The notes beneath the pieces are model-generated. The model ran no database searches and was not told where the DNA came from. It worked only from the letters and a program-made list of their open reading frames with translations. A stretch of 64,000 nt of DNA, from the NCBI RefSeq assembly GCF_024753565.1, contig NZ_JANTPT010000001.1:434001-498000 (forward strand), in the 5' to 3' direction. Each line of letters starts with the position of its first letter. Positions within the stretch are counted from its first letter, which is position 1. Positions 45,270 through 53,849 of the stretch are shown here, in pieces. The position numbers and the translations under genes were made by a program. Source of the stretch: Mechercharimyces sp. CAU 1602. Its GTDB lineage: Bacteria > Bacillota > Bacilli > Thermoactinomycetales > JANTPT01.

Positions 45270-45953
45270 TTAGTCCCTCTTTCTGGAACGTGGAACATAT
45301 GGGGGAGCATCAAAGTCTGACTCGTCTTCTTGTGCTGGTGCAGCTTGACGATGAGGTGGAGGCGCTCCCCATGGTAAGCCTCCCATGGGAGGACGGGGAC
45401 GTTCTTCTCTTTGTGGTTGGGCTCGTTGCTGGTCAGGTTCGGGTGAACCGAAGAATACCCACGGAGGAATATCTTGTTCTCCACGTTCGTCTCCATCTGG
45501 ATGTGGATGGTTGCGTCGGGCTTGTGGTGGGGGTCCCATCGGTGGACCATCTAAGAATGGATCTGGTCTACGACGACGCTGAGGGCGTGCTCTTTCTCGC
45601 CGTGAATCCCGACTTTCCCCACGTGCATCTTGTTGCCCATGTTCAGATCCGTCGTCTCGTCCATGGTGTGGATGTGGGGCAATAGCAGGTCGAAAACGAC
45701 CGTCGGGACGAGGTGGACCTTGGGGTGGACCATCTTCTCGCCGTGGAGGGTGCATTTGATGAGGACTGGGGAATCCTTCAGGCGGGAAATGCCCGGGACG
45801 AGGATGTGTAGTGGGATGAGGTGGAGAGTCGTGGATATCCTGTGCTTGTTGGCTATTCCCTTCAGCCTGTGCTTGTTCAAGCTCCTCTTTAATAATACGG
45901 CGGATCAATTTGCGTAATTGTGCTTCCATTTTTTTAGGCGGTACATTGGACAA
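45270..45953 (-). CDS. Pro/Arg/His-rich low-complexity protein, probable spore-layer protein
   Basis: 227 aa. A short helical N-terminus (LRKLIRRIIKEELEQAQ, about 13-29) is followed by about 190 residues dominated by Pro, Arg, Gly, Gln, Asp and His with no folded domain. It has no signal peptide. TTG at 45953 follows AAAGGAGGT by eight bases. The upstream promoter resembles sigma-K sites, so mother-cell expression and assembly into the coat or outer layer is likely. Other ORFs on the same strand are frame shadows produced by the skewed composition. No named homologue is recognised. Confidence 0.65.
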   Translation of the reverse strand: MSNVPPKKMEAQLRKLIRRIIKEELEQAQAEGNSQQAQDIHDSPPHPTTHPRPGHFPPEGFPSPHQMHPPRREDGPPQGPPRPDGRFRPAIAPHPHHGRDDGSEHGQQDARGESRDSRRERARPQRRRRPDPFLDGPPMGPPPQARRNHPHPDGDERGEQDIPPWVFFGSPEPDQQRAQPQREERPRPPMGGLPWGAPPPHRQAAPAQEDESDFDAPPYVPRSRKRD

Positions 45954-45994
45954 AGAATAGACCTCCTTTGCAAAATGATGCTAACATCACACTT

Positions 45995-46023
45995 CATTGT
46001 ATGCAGGGCAGAAGGATGAGGTG
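45995..46023 (-). promoter_or_regulatory. Sigma-K-like promoter before the Pro-rich gene
   Basis: On the minus strand, CACC, a 16-base spacer and CATACAATG fit mACm-N16-CATAnnnTA with one mismatch in the -10. CATACAAT alone also fits a sigma-E -10, so either mother-cell sigma factor is possible. Confidence 0.5.
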
Positions 46024-46232
46024 AAATGATGGAAAAGATAGCGAACCTGTACAGTGATGAAGGTGGAAAGTAAGGGATGCTTGCTGTTCGTTGGAAAGAG
46101 TTCTTTATATCATTAATATGTGCCGATATTCATTGTTTGCATTACTTAGAAGAAAATAGATCACCGTGTTTATCCCCTTCGCTTTCCATCTCCTGATATA
46201 ATGGAAAGCGAACGGGTTGTGGGGGAGGACAT

Positions 46233-47102
46233 ATGGAAAATAAAATAAAACCTACAATCTCACGTCGTCAATTTCTAAAGAAGGGCGGGAGATGGGGGAT
46301 AGGCGCCGCCATTGGGATGGGCTCGCTTAGTAGTTACGGATTGTGGCTGGAACCACACTGGGTAGAATGGATAAAGATAACGATTTCTCTGCCACGGTTA
46401 CCTGGAGCGTTTGTGGGAAAGAAACTTCTTCACTTTTCTGATCTACACTTTGGTACGACAGTGAAAGAGAAGCAATTAGCACAGTTAGTAGCTGACATTA
46501 ATGAAGAAAAACCAGATCTCGTCTGCTTTACAGGAGATCTATATGACAAACGATCTGCGATGGCTGCAACAGGAAGAGCTGTCAGCGCTGAACTTGATCG
46601 AATAGATGCACCTCTTGGTAAATATAGCATATTAGGTAATCATGATTATTCAGATGGATTGCCCGCTGTTGGTGTGTTAGAGGAGGCAGGATTTGAAGTA
46701 TTGCTGAATCGGCATGTTAAGGTTACACATAAGGAGAAAGACTTGTATATGGTGGGGTTGGAAGATCTCATGCTGGGTGACCCACAGTTACTTCAAGCGC
46801 TAGCAGGGATTCCTGCGGGGGCATGTTCCATCCTCCTGATGCACGAGCCAGATTTTATCGATGCAGTGGATGCTACTCAAGTGGACTTGCAATTATCGGG
46901 TCATAGTCATGGAGGGCAAATTCGTCTTCCATTAGTGGGACCATTGCTTACTCCTCCTTACGGGGGGAAGTATCCAGAAGGGTTGGCTAGAGGTGAGAAG
47001 TCAGGGGTACAGGTATATACAAGCCGCGGTGTGGGGACAACGATTTTACCTGTGCGATTGTTTTGTCGTCCACAAGTAACGGTGATTACATTACAGCAGT
47101 AA
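46233..47102 (+). CDS. Tat-exported metallophosphoesterase (YkuE/YaeI-like)
   Basis: 289 aa. The N-terminus has a twin-arginine signal: SRRQFLKKGG followed by GIGAAIGMGSLSSYGLWL. The calcineurin-like phosphoesterase motifs are all present: FSDLHFG, TGDLYD, LGNHDY and SGHSHGGQ. Homologues act on phosphodiester or UDP-linked lipids at the cell surface, and YkuE is a Tat substrate in B. subtilis. Monocistronic or paired with the next gene, 43 bases on. Confidence 0.9.
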   Translation: MENKIKPTISRRQFLKKGGRWGIGAAIGMGSLSSYGLWLEPHWVEWIKITISLPRLPGAFVGKKLLHFSDLHFGTTVKEKQLAQLVADINEEKPDLVCFTGDLYDKRSAMAATGRAVSAELDRIDAPLGKYSILGNHDYSDGLPAVGVLEEAGFEVLLNRHVKVTHKEKDLYMVGLEDLMLGDPQLLQALAGIPAGACSILLMHEPDFIDAVDATQVDLQLSGHSHGGQIRLPLVGPLLTPPYGGKYPEGLARGEKSGVQVYTSRGVGTTILPVRLFCRPQVTVITLQQ

Positions 47103-47145
47103 TAGCACGGAGCAATAACATGAAATAAAAGGGTTGAGGGAGAAT

Positions 47146-47730
47146 ATGAAACGTATCTGTATCTTTGCAGGCTCCAACGTAGGAACGAGGCAGGAGTATC
47201 AGGAAGCAGCTGTTCAGTTAAGTAAAGAATTAGTAGAATATGAGATGGATGTTGTGTTTGGTGGCTCTAGTATTGGATTGATGGGGGTGATGGCGAACAC
47301 CATTCTGGATAATGGCGGGAAAGTGGTCGGTGTAATTCCCAAAAATTTGTTTCGTGGAGAAATGGTTCATACACAGCTTACACAACTCTTTCAAGTGAAA
47401 ACCATGCACGAACGAAAGGCAAAGATGGGGGAGCTATCTGATGCTTTTATTGCGCTACCAGGTGGATTTGGTACTTTGGAAGAAATCTTCGAAGTGGTGA
47501 GCTGGGGACAACTTGGCATACACCAAAAACCAATTGGTCTTTATAATGTGGCTGGTTATTATGATCCCTTACTCCAGCTGGTTGAGCGTGGGATTGAAGA
47601 TGAATTTATACCTGAGGAGCATCGAGATTTACTCATCTGTGAGAGCGATCCAGCCCGCCTAATCGAAAAAATTAAGTCTTCTCAACCCCCAGGGGAAACA
47701 GATAAATGGAAAGAGATTCCTTCATCATGA
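47146..47730 (+). CDS. LOG-family Rossmann protein (TIGR00730), putative nucleotide 5'-monophosphate phosphoribohydrolase
   Basis: 194 aa. It begins RICIFAGSNVGTR and contains VFGGSSIGLMGVMAN and the signature ALPGGFGTLEEIFE with the catalytic Glu. LOG proteins cleave cytokinin- or purine-type nucleoside monophosphates to base and ribose-5-phosphate. ATG at 47146 follows GAGGGAG. In B. subtilis the comparable protein is YvdD. Confidence 0.88.
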   Translation: MKRICIFAGSNVGTRQEYQEAAVQLSKELVEYEMDVVFGGSSIGLMGVMANTILDNGGKVVGVIPKNLFRGEMVHTQLTQLFQVKTMHERKAKMGELSDAFIALPGGFGTLEEIFEVVSWGQLGIHQKPIGLYNVAGYYDPLLQLVERGIEDEFIPEEHRDLLICESDPARLIEKIKSSQPPGETDKWKEIPSS

Positions 47731-47751
47731 AAGGAGTTAAGGCGAGGTAGT

Positions 47752-47787
47752 CCAGGACAGGAGTCTCCGCTTCTGTCCTGGTTTTTC
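47752..47787 (+). terminator. Terminator after the LOG-family gene
   Basis: CCAGGACAG pairs with CTGTCCTGG, followed by TTTTT. Confidence 0.8.
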
Positions 47788-47893
47788 TTATTCAGACTAC
47801 ATGAAGTGGATATATTCATTGCCGGCTTACATAAGAATAAGGTAGCTAATTTCGAATGTTGATCCTAGCTTTTTAAAGGAGGCGTAGTCGGAA

Positions 47894-49342
47894 ATGTCAT
47901 CTTTTGAATCGTCACGTTCTCAACCTCAAGTGTGGAATTTTATGTCGGAACCCGATCTTCACCCTATGAGAGTAACTGTCAATGTGAACAAACCTGGAAC
48001 GGCCCCTGGATTCATATTTGTGGGTCCCGGACAACGTGCTGGTAACGTAATGCAAGGAGCTTTAATTATGGATCAGCTTGGAAATCCCGTCTGGTTTCGT
48101 CCTCTCGAGGGTGGTCTTACAAATACAGATTTTCGTGTGCAAACATATAAAGGGAAACCTGTTTTAACCATGTGGCAAGGTGAGTTGGAGTCTTTCTTAC
48201 TAGGGCTACCTGCTCCAGGAGCATTTTTTCTCATATTTAATCAGAATTATCAGGTTATAAAGAGGTTAAAAGCTAGAAAAGGGTTTATTTCTGATGTGCA
48301 TGAGTTTACGATTACCAAACGCAATACGGCACTATTCATTGGTATCAAAAAAGTACCAGCTGATCTAACCCCATTTGGCGGACCAAAACAGGGTGTTATT
48401 ATAAACGATGCAATCCAAGAGGTTGATTTAAAAACAGGGAAACTCCTTTTCATGTGGGAGGCGCTTACACATGTTAGCCCTACTGAATCCATGCTCCCAG
48501 CATCATCAGCAGCGGAAGAAGACAATATTTGGGATCCATATCATACCAATTCGTTGCAAGAAGGTCCAGATGATACCCTGCTCGTGAGCATGAGGAATAT
48601 GTGGACAATTTTCTGTATTGATAAAAAAACAGGAAATATTTTATGGCGATTGGGTGGGAAGAGGAGTGATTTTACGTTTGGACCTAACGCTACTTTCTCA
48701 TGGCAACATAACGCTCGCCTTTTACCAGGGAATAGGATTAGTTTGTTTGATAACTCATGTTGTGCATCTCCTACTACACTACCCGAAGGGGTGACGCATG
48801 GTCTGATTCTCAAGCTTGATCTAAAAAGGATGCGGGCCAATGTAGATCGCACGTATTTTCATGCTCCCCCACTAATTTCCACCGTGGCAGGCAATGTTCA
48901 AAATTTGGAAAATGGAAATAAATTTATTGGTTGGGGAGCAGAGTCCTATCTCTCCGAATACAGAGGGAATGGGAATACACCTGCAAACCCTAAAGAAAAT
49001 TTCATCTATGATATGAAGTTTCCTGATCGGATTGGTTCGTATAGAGCCTTTAAAAATAAATGGGTCGGTCTCCCTTTGAACCCACCGAGCATTGCAGTTG
49101 ATCTTTTTGGTAATGCTGCTGTTGTGTATGCGTCATGGAATGGTTCAACAGAGACTGTTGCCTGGCGAGTCCTAGCTGGTATGACACCTCAGACCGTGAG
49201 TGTGGTGCGAAAGAGTGCTTCACGTAAGGGGTTTGAGACTGCCATCGTAGTGGAGTCGGGGGGACCCTATTTCCAAGTGAAAGCGTTAGACTCATCGTCA
49301 AAGGTTATTGGGACATCAGGGGTTGTGAGGGCTGTAGAGTAA
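47894..49342 (+). CDS. Arylsulfotransferase (ASST)-like protein without signal peptide
   Basis: 482 aa. It fits the arylsulfotransferase fold: an N-terminal beta domain (residues about 20-60) followed by propeller-like repeats with DVHEFTITKRNTALF, WDPYHTNSLQEGPDDTLLVSMRNM and ILWRLGG, and a catalytic-type His segment FSWQHNARLLP. Known ASSTs are exported, but no signal peptide or lipobox is seen here. The function may be structural or a modified transferase. GGAGG precedes the ATG. A weak sigma-E-like pair (ATATATT, 13 bases, CATAAGAAT, 47810-47838) lies upstream. Confidence 0.7.
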   Translation: MSSFESSRSQPQVWNFMSEPDLHPMRVTVNVNKPGTAPGFIFVGPGQRAGNVMQGALIMDQLGNPVWFRPLEGGLTNTDFRVQTYKGKPVLTMWQGELESFLLGLPAPGAFFLIFNQNYQVIKRLKARKGFISDVHEFTITKRNTALFIGIKKVPADLTPFGGPKQGVIINDAIQEVDLKTGKLLFMWEALTHVSPTESMLPASSAAEEDNIWDPYHTNSLQEGPDDTLLVSMRNMWTIFCIDKKTGNILWRLGGKRSDFTFGPNATFSWQHNARLLPGNRISLFDNSCCASPTTLPEGVTHGLILKLDLKRMRANVDRTYFHAPPLISTVAGNVQNLENGNKFIGWGAESYLSEYRGNGNTPANPKENFIYDMKFPDRIGSYRAFKNKWVGLPLNPPSIAVDLFGNAAVVYASWNGSTETVAWRVLAGMTPQTVSVVRKSASRKGFETAIVVESGGPYFQVKALDSSSKVIGTSGVVRAVE

Positions 49343-49394
49343 TGCTCCCATTTTAGTACGGTACTTAAATCTAATAGAGTAAGACGTTGAAGTA

Positions 49395-49439
49395 AACGAG
49401 CCACTCTTCCTTTAGCTAAAGGAAGAGTGGCTCGTTTTT
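49395..49439. terminator. Bidirectional terminator between the ASST-like gene and catalase
   Basis: AACGAGCCACTCTTCCTTTAG pairs fully with its complement and is flanked by T and A runs. Confidence 0.9.
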
Positions 49440-50894
49440 CTATACATACTGTTTGATATCTACACCGAGCGCGTGTGCCAGGCGTTCACCGTAGTCTTTG
49501 TCTGCACGATAAAAGTTGCAGATGGCGAGCATCACTGTCTGCTCGTGAACTTGCTTTAAGTCATTTACCATATTTTTAATCAAGTTTTCTTTCTCTTCCT
49601 CGCTAAAGGAGCGGTAGCGTTCGCCAGCTTGCTCAAAATCAAGGGTTTTGTAGATCTTGTGTCGACCAGCATTTCCTTCGAGCGGGGTTTCTGATTCTAG
49701 ATACTCAGGGTGTTCGATTGGACGGTCACTATAACGGTTAGGTTCATAATTGATTGGTGAGAGATCCGTCTTGGTCTGCATCAGCCCATCCACTTGATAA
49801 TTATTTACCTTTGCATAAGGACAGTTAATAGGTAATTGCAAGTAGTTTGCCCCTAGACGATGGCGTTGAGTATCAGGATAGGAGAAGAGTCTTCCCTGCA
49901 AAAGTTTATCTTCAGAAGGCTCAATTCCAGGTACTGTCGCGTTAGGAGAGAATGCGGACTGTTCTACTTCAGCAAAGAAGTTTTGTGGATTTCGGTTAAG
50001 TGTCATTCGTCCTACCAGCTGCCATGGGAACTGGTCTTCTGGCCACATTTTGGTGGCATCGAGCGGATCGAAGTCGAAGGAGTCCATCTCTTCTGGGCGC
50101 ATGATTTGTACATGTAGATCCCATTCGGGGTAGTTTCCCTGTTCGATATGATTAAACAGATCGCGAGTAGCATGGTTGAAGTCTTCTCCTTGAACCTGTG
50201 GGAGTTCTTCTGCAGACAGATTGCGTACACCAGAAAGTGGTTTCCAGAAATACTTAATATAGAAAACCTCGCCGTCAGCATTGACCCACTTGAAGGCATG
50301 AACACTATGTCCTTCCATTTGGCGATAGTTAGCAGGGGTACCGTAATCGGAGAGTAACCAGGTCATCATGTGGGTTGATTCAGGCGTACGCATCATAAAG
50401 TCCCAGTAGCGATCAGGGTCTTGGATATTGGTATCAGGCGCTGGTTTGAGCGAGTGTACCATGTCTGGAAACTTGAGTGCGTCACGGATGAAAAAGACGG
50501 GGAGGTGGTTACCGACAATATCGTAATTGCCTTCCTCTGTATAAAATTTAACGGAAAATCCACGTGGATCTCGTGCTGTCTCCGGCGATCCTTTGGAGTG
50601 AATAACGGTAGAGAAGCGAACAAAGACAGGGGTCTCTTTCCCTTCTTCTTGAAGAAAAGCTGCTTTTGTATATTTTTTCATATCATTAAATACTTTAAAA
50701 GTTCCGTGTGCTCCGGCTCCTCGTGCGTGTACTACTCGTTCCGGAATACGCTCGCGATCAAAGTGAGCAATTTTTTCAATCAGATGTGCATCTTCTAGTA
50801 ATGTTGGACCTCTTAATCCTGCCGTACGTGAGTTTTGGTTGTCACCTACAGGACGTCCTTGGTTGGTTGTTAACTTATGATGGTTCTCATTCAT
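49440..50894 (-). CDS. katA: Haem catalase, vegetative KatA type
   Basis: 484 aa small-subunit catalase. The distal region has [12 protein letters not shown] (catalytic His) and FSTVIHSKGSPETARDPRGF (catalytic Asn follows in IVGNHLPVFF). The proximal haem ligand Tyr is in SYPDTQRHRLG. It converts hydrogen peroxide to water and oxygen. ATG at 50894 has AGGAGGG nine bases upstream. A perfect PerR box overlaps its promoter, so peroxide induction is expected. Confidence 0.95.
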   Translation of the reverse strand: MNENHHKLTTNQGRPVGDNQNSRTAGLRGPTLLEDAHLIEKIAHFDRERIPERVVHARGAGAHGTFKVFNDMKKYTKAAFLQEEGKETPVFVRFSTVIHSKGSPETARDPRGFSVKFYTEEGNYDIVGNHLPVFFIRDALKFPDMVHSLKPAPDTNIQDPDRYWDFMMRTPESTHMMTWLLSDYGTPANYRQMEGHSVHAFKWVNADGEVFYIKYFWKPLSGVRNLSAEELPQVQGEDFNHATRDLFNHIEQGNYPEWDLHVQIMRPEEMDSFDFDPLDATKMWPEDQFPWQLVGRMTLNRNPQNFFAEVEQSAFSPNATVPGIEPSEDKLLQGRLFSYPDTQRHRLGANYLQLPINCPYAKVNNYQVDGLMQTKTDLSPINYEPNRYSDRPIEHPEYLESETPLEGNAGRHKIYKTLDFEQAGERYRSFSEEEKENLIKNMVNDLKQVHEQTVMLAICNFYRADKDYGERLAHALGVDIKQYV

Positions 50895-50925
50895 GAGAGT
50901 AGCCCTCCTGATAATCAATCTTTGT

Positions 50926-50940
50926 TTATAATAATTATAA
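50926..50940. promoter_or_regulatory. PerR box before katA
   Basis: TTATAATAATTATAA is an exact match to the PerR consensus TTATAATnATTATAA. It overlaps the -10 of the katA promoter. Confidence 0.9.
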
Positions 50941-50967
50941 TTTAATATGGATTATCGATAGTGTCAA
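50939..50967 (-). promoter_or_regulatory. katA promoter
   Basis: On the minus strand TTGACA (50967-50962), a 17-base spacer and TAAATT (50944-50939). Confidence 0.6.
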
Positions 50968-51200
50968 GGGTCTTTTTTATATAGAGTTTTGTTTTTAGCT
51001 GGGACGGTTAGACCATGGCTCTTTCATGCTTTCTTCTTTTCCCTTGGTCATACTGATTCGAAACATAGAGACAGATTTTTTACTTATCTCTTTTCCATAT
51101 ATATAGCTGAGTATAAAATTGATCTTTTAAAACCAAGTTATGGTTGTATGGTGTTGTTTCTTAATCTTATAGTTGATTTGAGGATAGGAGGATGTAATGA

Positions 51201-52835
51201 ATGGATAAAGAAGCAGGTAAGAAGGATATGCATCCACTAAAGAGCAAACCGAATGATGGAGAAGGAGGACCACTGGATCAGCGTTTGGGCTCCAATGAAT
51301 CAAAGGAGACATTGACCAATCGTCAAGGTCACCCTGTTTCCTACAATCAAAACTTACGCACGGTAAGTAATCGCGGTCCTGCTACTTTGGAGAATTACAA
51401 TTTCATTGAGAAGATATCCCATTTTGATCGTGAACGTGTTCCAGAGCGGGTTGTCCATGCACGCGGAGCAGGTGCACATGGTATTTTTGAAGCGTATGGA
51501 AAGGTGGGGGATGAGCCAGTCTCCAAATATACACGTGCCAAGTTGTTTCAGGAAAAGGGGAAGATCACTCCTGTTTTCGTACGCTTTTCCTCTGTTATAC
51601 ATGGGGGGCATTCCCCTGAAACTTTGCGTGATCCACGTGGGTTTGCGACTAAATTTTATACAGAAGATGGAAATTGGGATCTAGTGGGTAACAACCTAAA
51701 GGTATTTTTCATTCGCGATGCGATGAAATTCCCTGATTTGGTACATGCATTTAAGCCTGACCCTGTAACCAATAGGCAAGACAACGAGCGTCTTATGGAC
51801 TTTCTTTCCAATACCCCAGAGGCGATGCATATGGCTACATTTCTGTTTTCTCCTTGGGGGATTCCTGCTAATTATCGTATGATGCAAGGATCAGGTGTAA
51901 ATACGTACAAGTGGGTGAATAAAGAGGGAGAGGCGGTTCTTGTTAAGTACCATTGGGAGCCATTACAAGGGATCAAAAACTTATCTCAAGAAGAGGCTAA
52001 CCAGGTTCAAAGCATGAACTTTAATCATGCAACACAAGACTTGTACGAGGCGATTGAGCGTGGAGATTATCCGGAATGGGAGTTATGCGTGCAGATCATG
52101 AGTGATGATGAACATCCTGAATTAGACTTTGATCCACTCGATGATACGAAGTTGTGGCCGCCGGAACAGTTTCCTTTTCTCCCAGTCGGGAAGATGACGC
52201 TAAATAAAAACCCTGATAACTATTTTGCAGAAGTGGAACAAGTGGCTTTTGGCACGGGGGTATTGGTAGATGGACTAGAGTTTTCTGACGATAAGATGCT
52301 GCAAGGGCGTACCTTTTCTTACTCGGATACGCAGCGTTACCGTGTCGGACCCAACTATACTCAGCTACCGGTCAATCGACCTAAAAAGCATGTTTCGACC
52401 AACTTACGTGATGGACAGATGACTTACTATGTGGATCAAGGTCCAGATCAAAATCCACATGTGAACTATGAACCTTCTTCGTTAAACAAGTTAAAAGAGG
52501 CACCACCTGCGGGTAAAGAGTATACCCCGATGATTTCCGGTCAGCTTGTTAGGGAACCGATTGATCGACAAAATAACTTTAAGCAAGCAGGTGAAACATA
52601 CCGAGCTTTCGATCAGTGGGAAAAAGATGAGCTCATCTCCAATATGGTGGATAAGCTGTGTGAATGTCGTCAGGAGATCCGCGACAAGATGATTGGGATG
52701 ATAAAACAGTGTGATGAAGAATACGGTAAGCGTGTAGAAGAGGGTGTGCAGGCGGCAGGTTCAATGCATATGTCCCACGATGAGCAAGCTGTAAAAGAGG
52801 CAGTGGAAACAGGGCACTCTACTGACGGATATTAG
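51201..52835 (+). CDS. Second haem catalase, KatX-like
   Basis: 544 aa, about 60 longer than the first catalase. A 50-residue hydrophilic N-terminal extension precedes [32 protein letters not shown] and [10 protein letters not shown]. The haem Tyr lies in [14 protein letters not shown]. An extra C-terminal segment carries MHMSHDEQ. Length and extension resemble B. subtilis KatX, the spore and general-stress catalase. GGAGGATG precedes the ATG. No PerR box precedes this gene on its own strand; the intergenic region is shared with katA. Confidence 0.9.
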   Translation: MDKEAGKKDMHPLKSKPNDGEGGPLDQRLGSNESKETLTNRQGHPVSYNQNLRTVSNRGPATLENYNFIEKISHFDRERVPERVVHARGAGAHGIFEAYGKVGDEPVSKYTRAKLFQEKGKITPVFVRFSSVIHGGHSPETLRDPRGFATKFYTEDGNWDLVGNNLKVFFIRDAMKFPDLVHAFKPDPVTNRQDNERLMDFLSNTPEAMHMATFLFSPWGIPANYRMMQGSGVNTYKWVNKEGEAVLVKYHWEPLQGIKNLSQEEANQVQSMNFNHATQDLYEAIERGDYPEWELCVQIMSDDEHPELDFDPLDDTKLWPPEQFPFLPVGKMTLNKNPDNYFAEVEQVAFGTGVLVDGLEFSDDKMLQGRTFSYSDTQRYRVGPNYTQLPVNRPKKHVSTNLRDGQMTYYVDQGPDQNPHVNYEPSSLNKLKEAPPAGKEYTPMISGQLVREPIDRQNNFKQAGETYRAFDQWEKDELISNMVDKLCECRQEIRDKMIGMIKQCDEEYGKRVEEGVQAAGSMHMSHDEQAVKEAVETGHSTDGY

Positions 52836-52848
52836 TATGAAGCCATAC

Positions 52849-52885
52849 AAAAAGTGCACTCTGGATGGAGGAGTGCACTTTTTGT
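52849..52885 (+). terminator. Terminator of the second catalase gene
   Basis: AAAAAGTGCACTC pairs with GAGTGCACTTTTT. Confidence 0.85.
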
Positions 52886-52988
52886 GTGGGCAAAAGTATT
52901 CGGTTTGGATTGGAGTAGTGAGTGCTCTCCTTTACGCATGTGAGAATCTTTTGATATGATCATAGTATACATACATGGAGGTGATCGA

Positions 52989-53333
52989 GTGTCTGACTGT
53001 ATTTTTTGCGGTATCGTAGCTGGTAGTATTCCGTCCAAGCAAGTATATGAAGATGAGGAAATGATCGCTTTTCACGATTTGTACCCAGCAGCGCCGGTGC
53101 ATGTGCTTATTATTCCTAAGAAACATATTCCATCCATGTTAGCTGTGACTGAGGAAGATTATGTATTGATGGGTCGTATGACAAAGGTAATCCAGTCGTT
53201 AGCGCAGGAGCTGGGGATTGCGGAGTCAGGATTTCGTGTGGTAAACAATTGTGGTGAAGAAGGTGGGCAAACGGTAGGTCATCTTCATTATCACATACTA
53301 GGAGGCCGTTCTTTAGGTTGGCCACCCGGCTAA
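52989..53333 (+). CDS. HIT-family nucleotide-binding hydrolase (HinT-like)
   Basis: 114 aa. It begins SDCIFCGIVAGSIPS (zinc-type Cys pair) and ends with the His-triad GHLHYHILGGR. HinT-like proteins hydrolyse nucleoside phosphoramidates, with uncertain physiology. GTG at 52989 has GGAGGTG upstream and aligns with the family N-terminus; the frame is open further upstream. Confidence 0.92.
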   Translation: MSDCIFCGIVAGSIPSKQVYEDEEMIAFHDLYPAAPVHVLIIPKKHIPSMLAVTEEDYVLMGRMTKVIQSLAQELGIAESGFRVVNNCGEEGGQTVGHLHYHILGGRSLGWPPG

Positions 53334-53348
53334 TCGCCCAGAACTCTT

Positions 53349-53377
53349 TGACACACTGAAATACGGCATGTATAATA
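53349..53377 (+). promoter_or_regulatory. Strong sigma-A promoter of rpsU
   Basis: TTGACA (53349-53354), a 17-base spacer and TATAAT (53372-53377): both hexamers match consensus exactly. Confidence 0.85.
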
Positions 53378-53383
53378 AACATG

Positions 53384-53589
53384 TTATGGCTTCATCCATA
53401 AATGAATGTCATGGAACCTACGCTCCTGCATAGGATGCAGTGAGCATAGAAATAGCACGTCTTGGGATGGGTTGGATATCCAAGCAGTCTTGTCTGGGTC
53501 ACATCTGACCTACTGATAGGCTCCCCAAGGGTGTGGCCACTCCGATAAAGCGAAGTGGTTTCAGTTGGCCCGTGGAGGGAGGGAGAAGC
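53384..53589 (+). ncRNA. Long structured 5' leader of rpsU, candidate regulatory RNA
   Basis: About 200 untranslated bases separate the promoter from the rpsU start. Helices that can be drawn: GCTC-CTGCAT with ATGCAG-GAGC (53422-53445), CTTGG with CCAAG (53461-53484), GGTC with GACC (53497-53510), CCACT with AGTGG (53537-53558) inside GGCC with GGCC (53535-53570). CTCCCC (53521-53526) could mask the GGAGGGAGGG ribosome binding site. No known family is recognised. Autogenous control by S21 is a guess. Confidence 0.5.
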
Positions 53590-53775
53590 ATGCCGGAGAT
53601 TCAAGTACGTAAAAACGAATCATTGGACAGTGCATTACGCCGTTTTAAGCGCTCTTGTGCCAAATCGGGGGTAATGTCCGAAGTGAAGAAACGTAAACAC
53701 TACGAAAAGCCAAGTGTGAAGCGTAAAAAGAAATCAGAAGCCGCACGTAAAAATAATAAAAAACGTGCTCGCTAA
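53590..53775 (+). CDS. rpsU: 30S ribosomal protein S21
   Basis: 61 aa, strongly basic. It begins [20 protein letters not shown] and ends in Lys/Arg repeats, as in bS21. It binds near the anti-Shine-Dalgarno region of 16S rRNA. ATG at 53590 follows GGAGGGAGG; an upstream in-frame extension overlaps the structured leader and is not expected. Confidence 0.97.
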   Translation: MPEIQVRKNESLDSALRRFKRSCAKSGVMSEVKKRKHYEKPSVKRKKKSEAARKNNKKRAR

Positions 53776-53849
53776 GCGAGTGATCTTCTTTAAGCGAAGC
53801 GACGTTCACTAGAAAGTGAGCGGTGGCCTTTCAAGGAGGCATATCTTAC

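Noticed and set aside
45290-45917. Several overlapping ORFs on both strands within the Pro-rich gene
   Set aside because: Skewed composition removes stop codons in all frames; only the 45270-45953 frame has a strong ribosome binding site and a promoter.
51354-51887. Minus-strand and alternative-frame ORFs inside the second catalase
   Set aside because: They are shadows of the catalase reading frame, without ribosome binding sites or recognisable domains.
53384-53589. tRNA gene or T-box in the rpsU leader
   Set aside because: No cloverleaf, no TTCGA-type arm, and no GGGTGGTACCGCG-type element.
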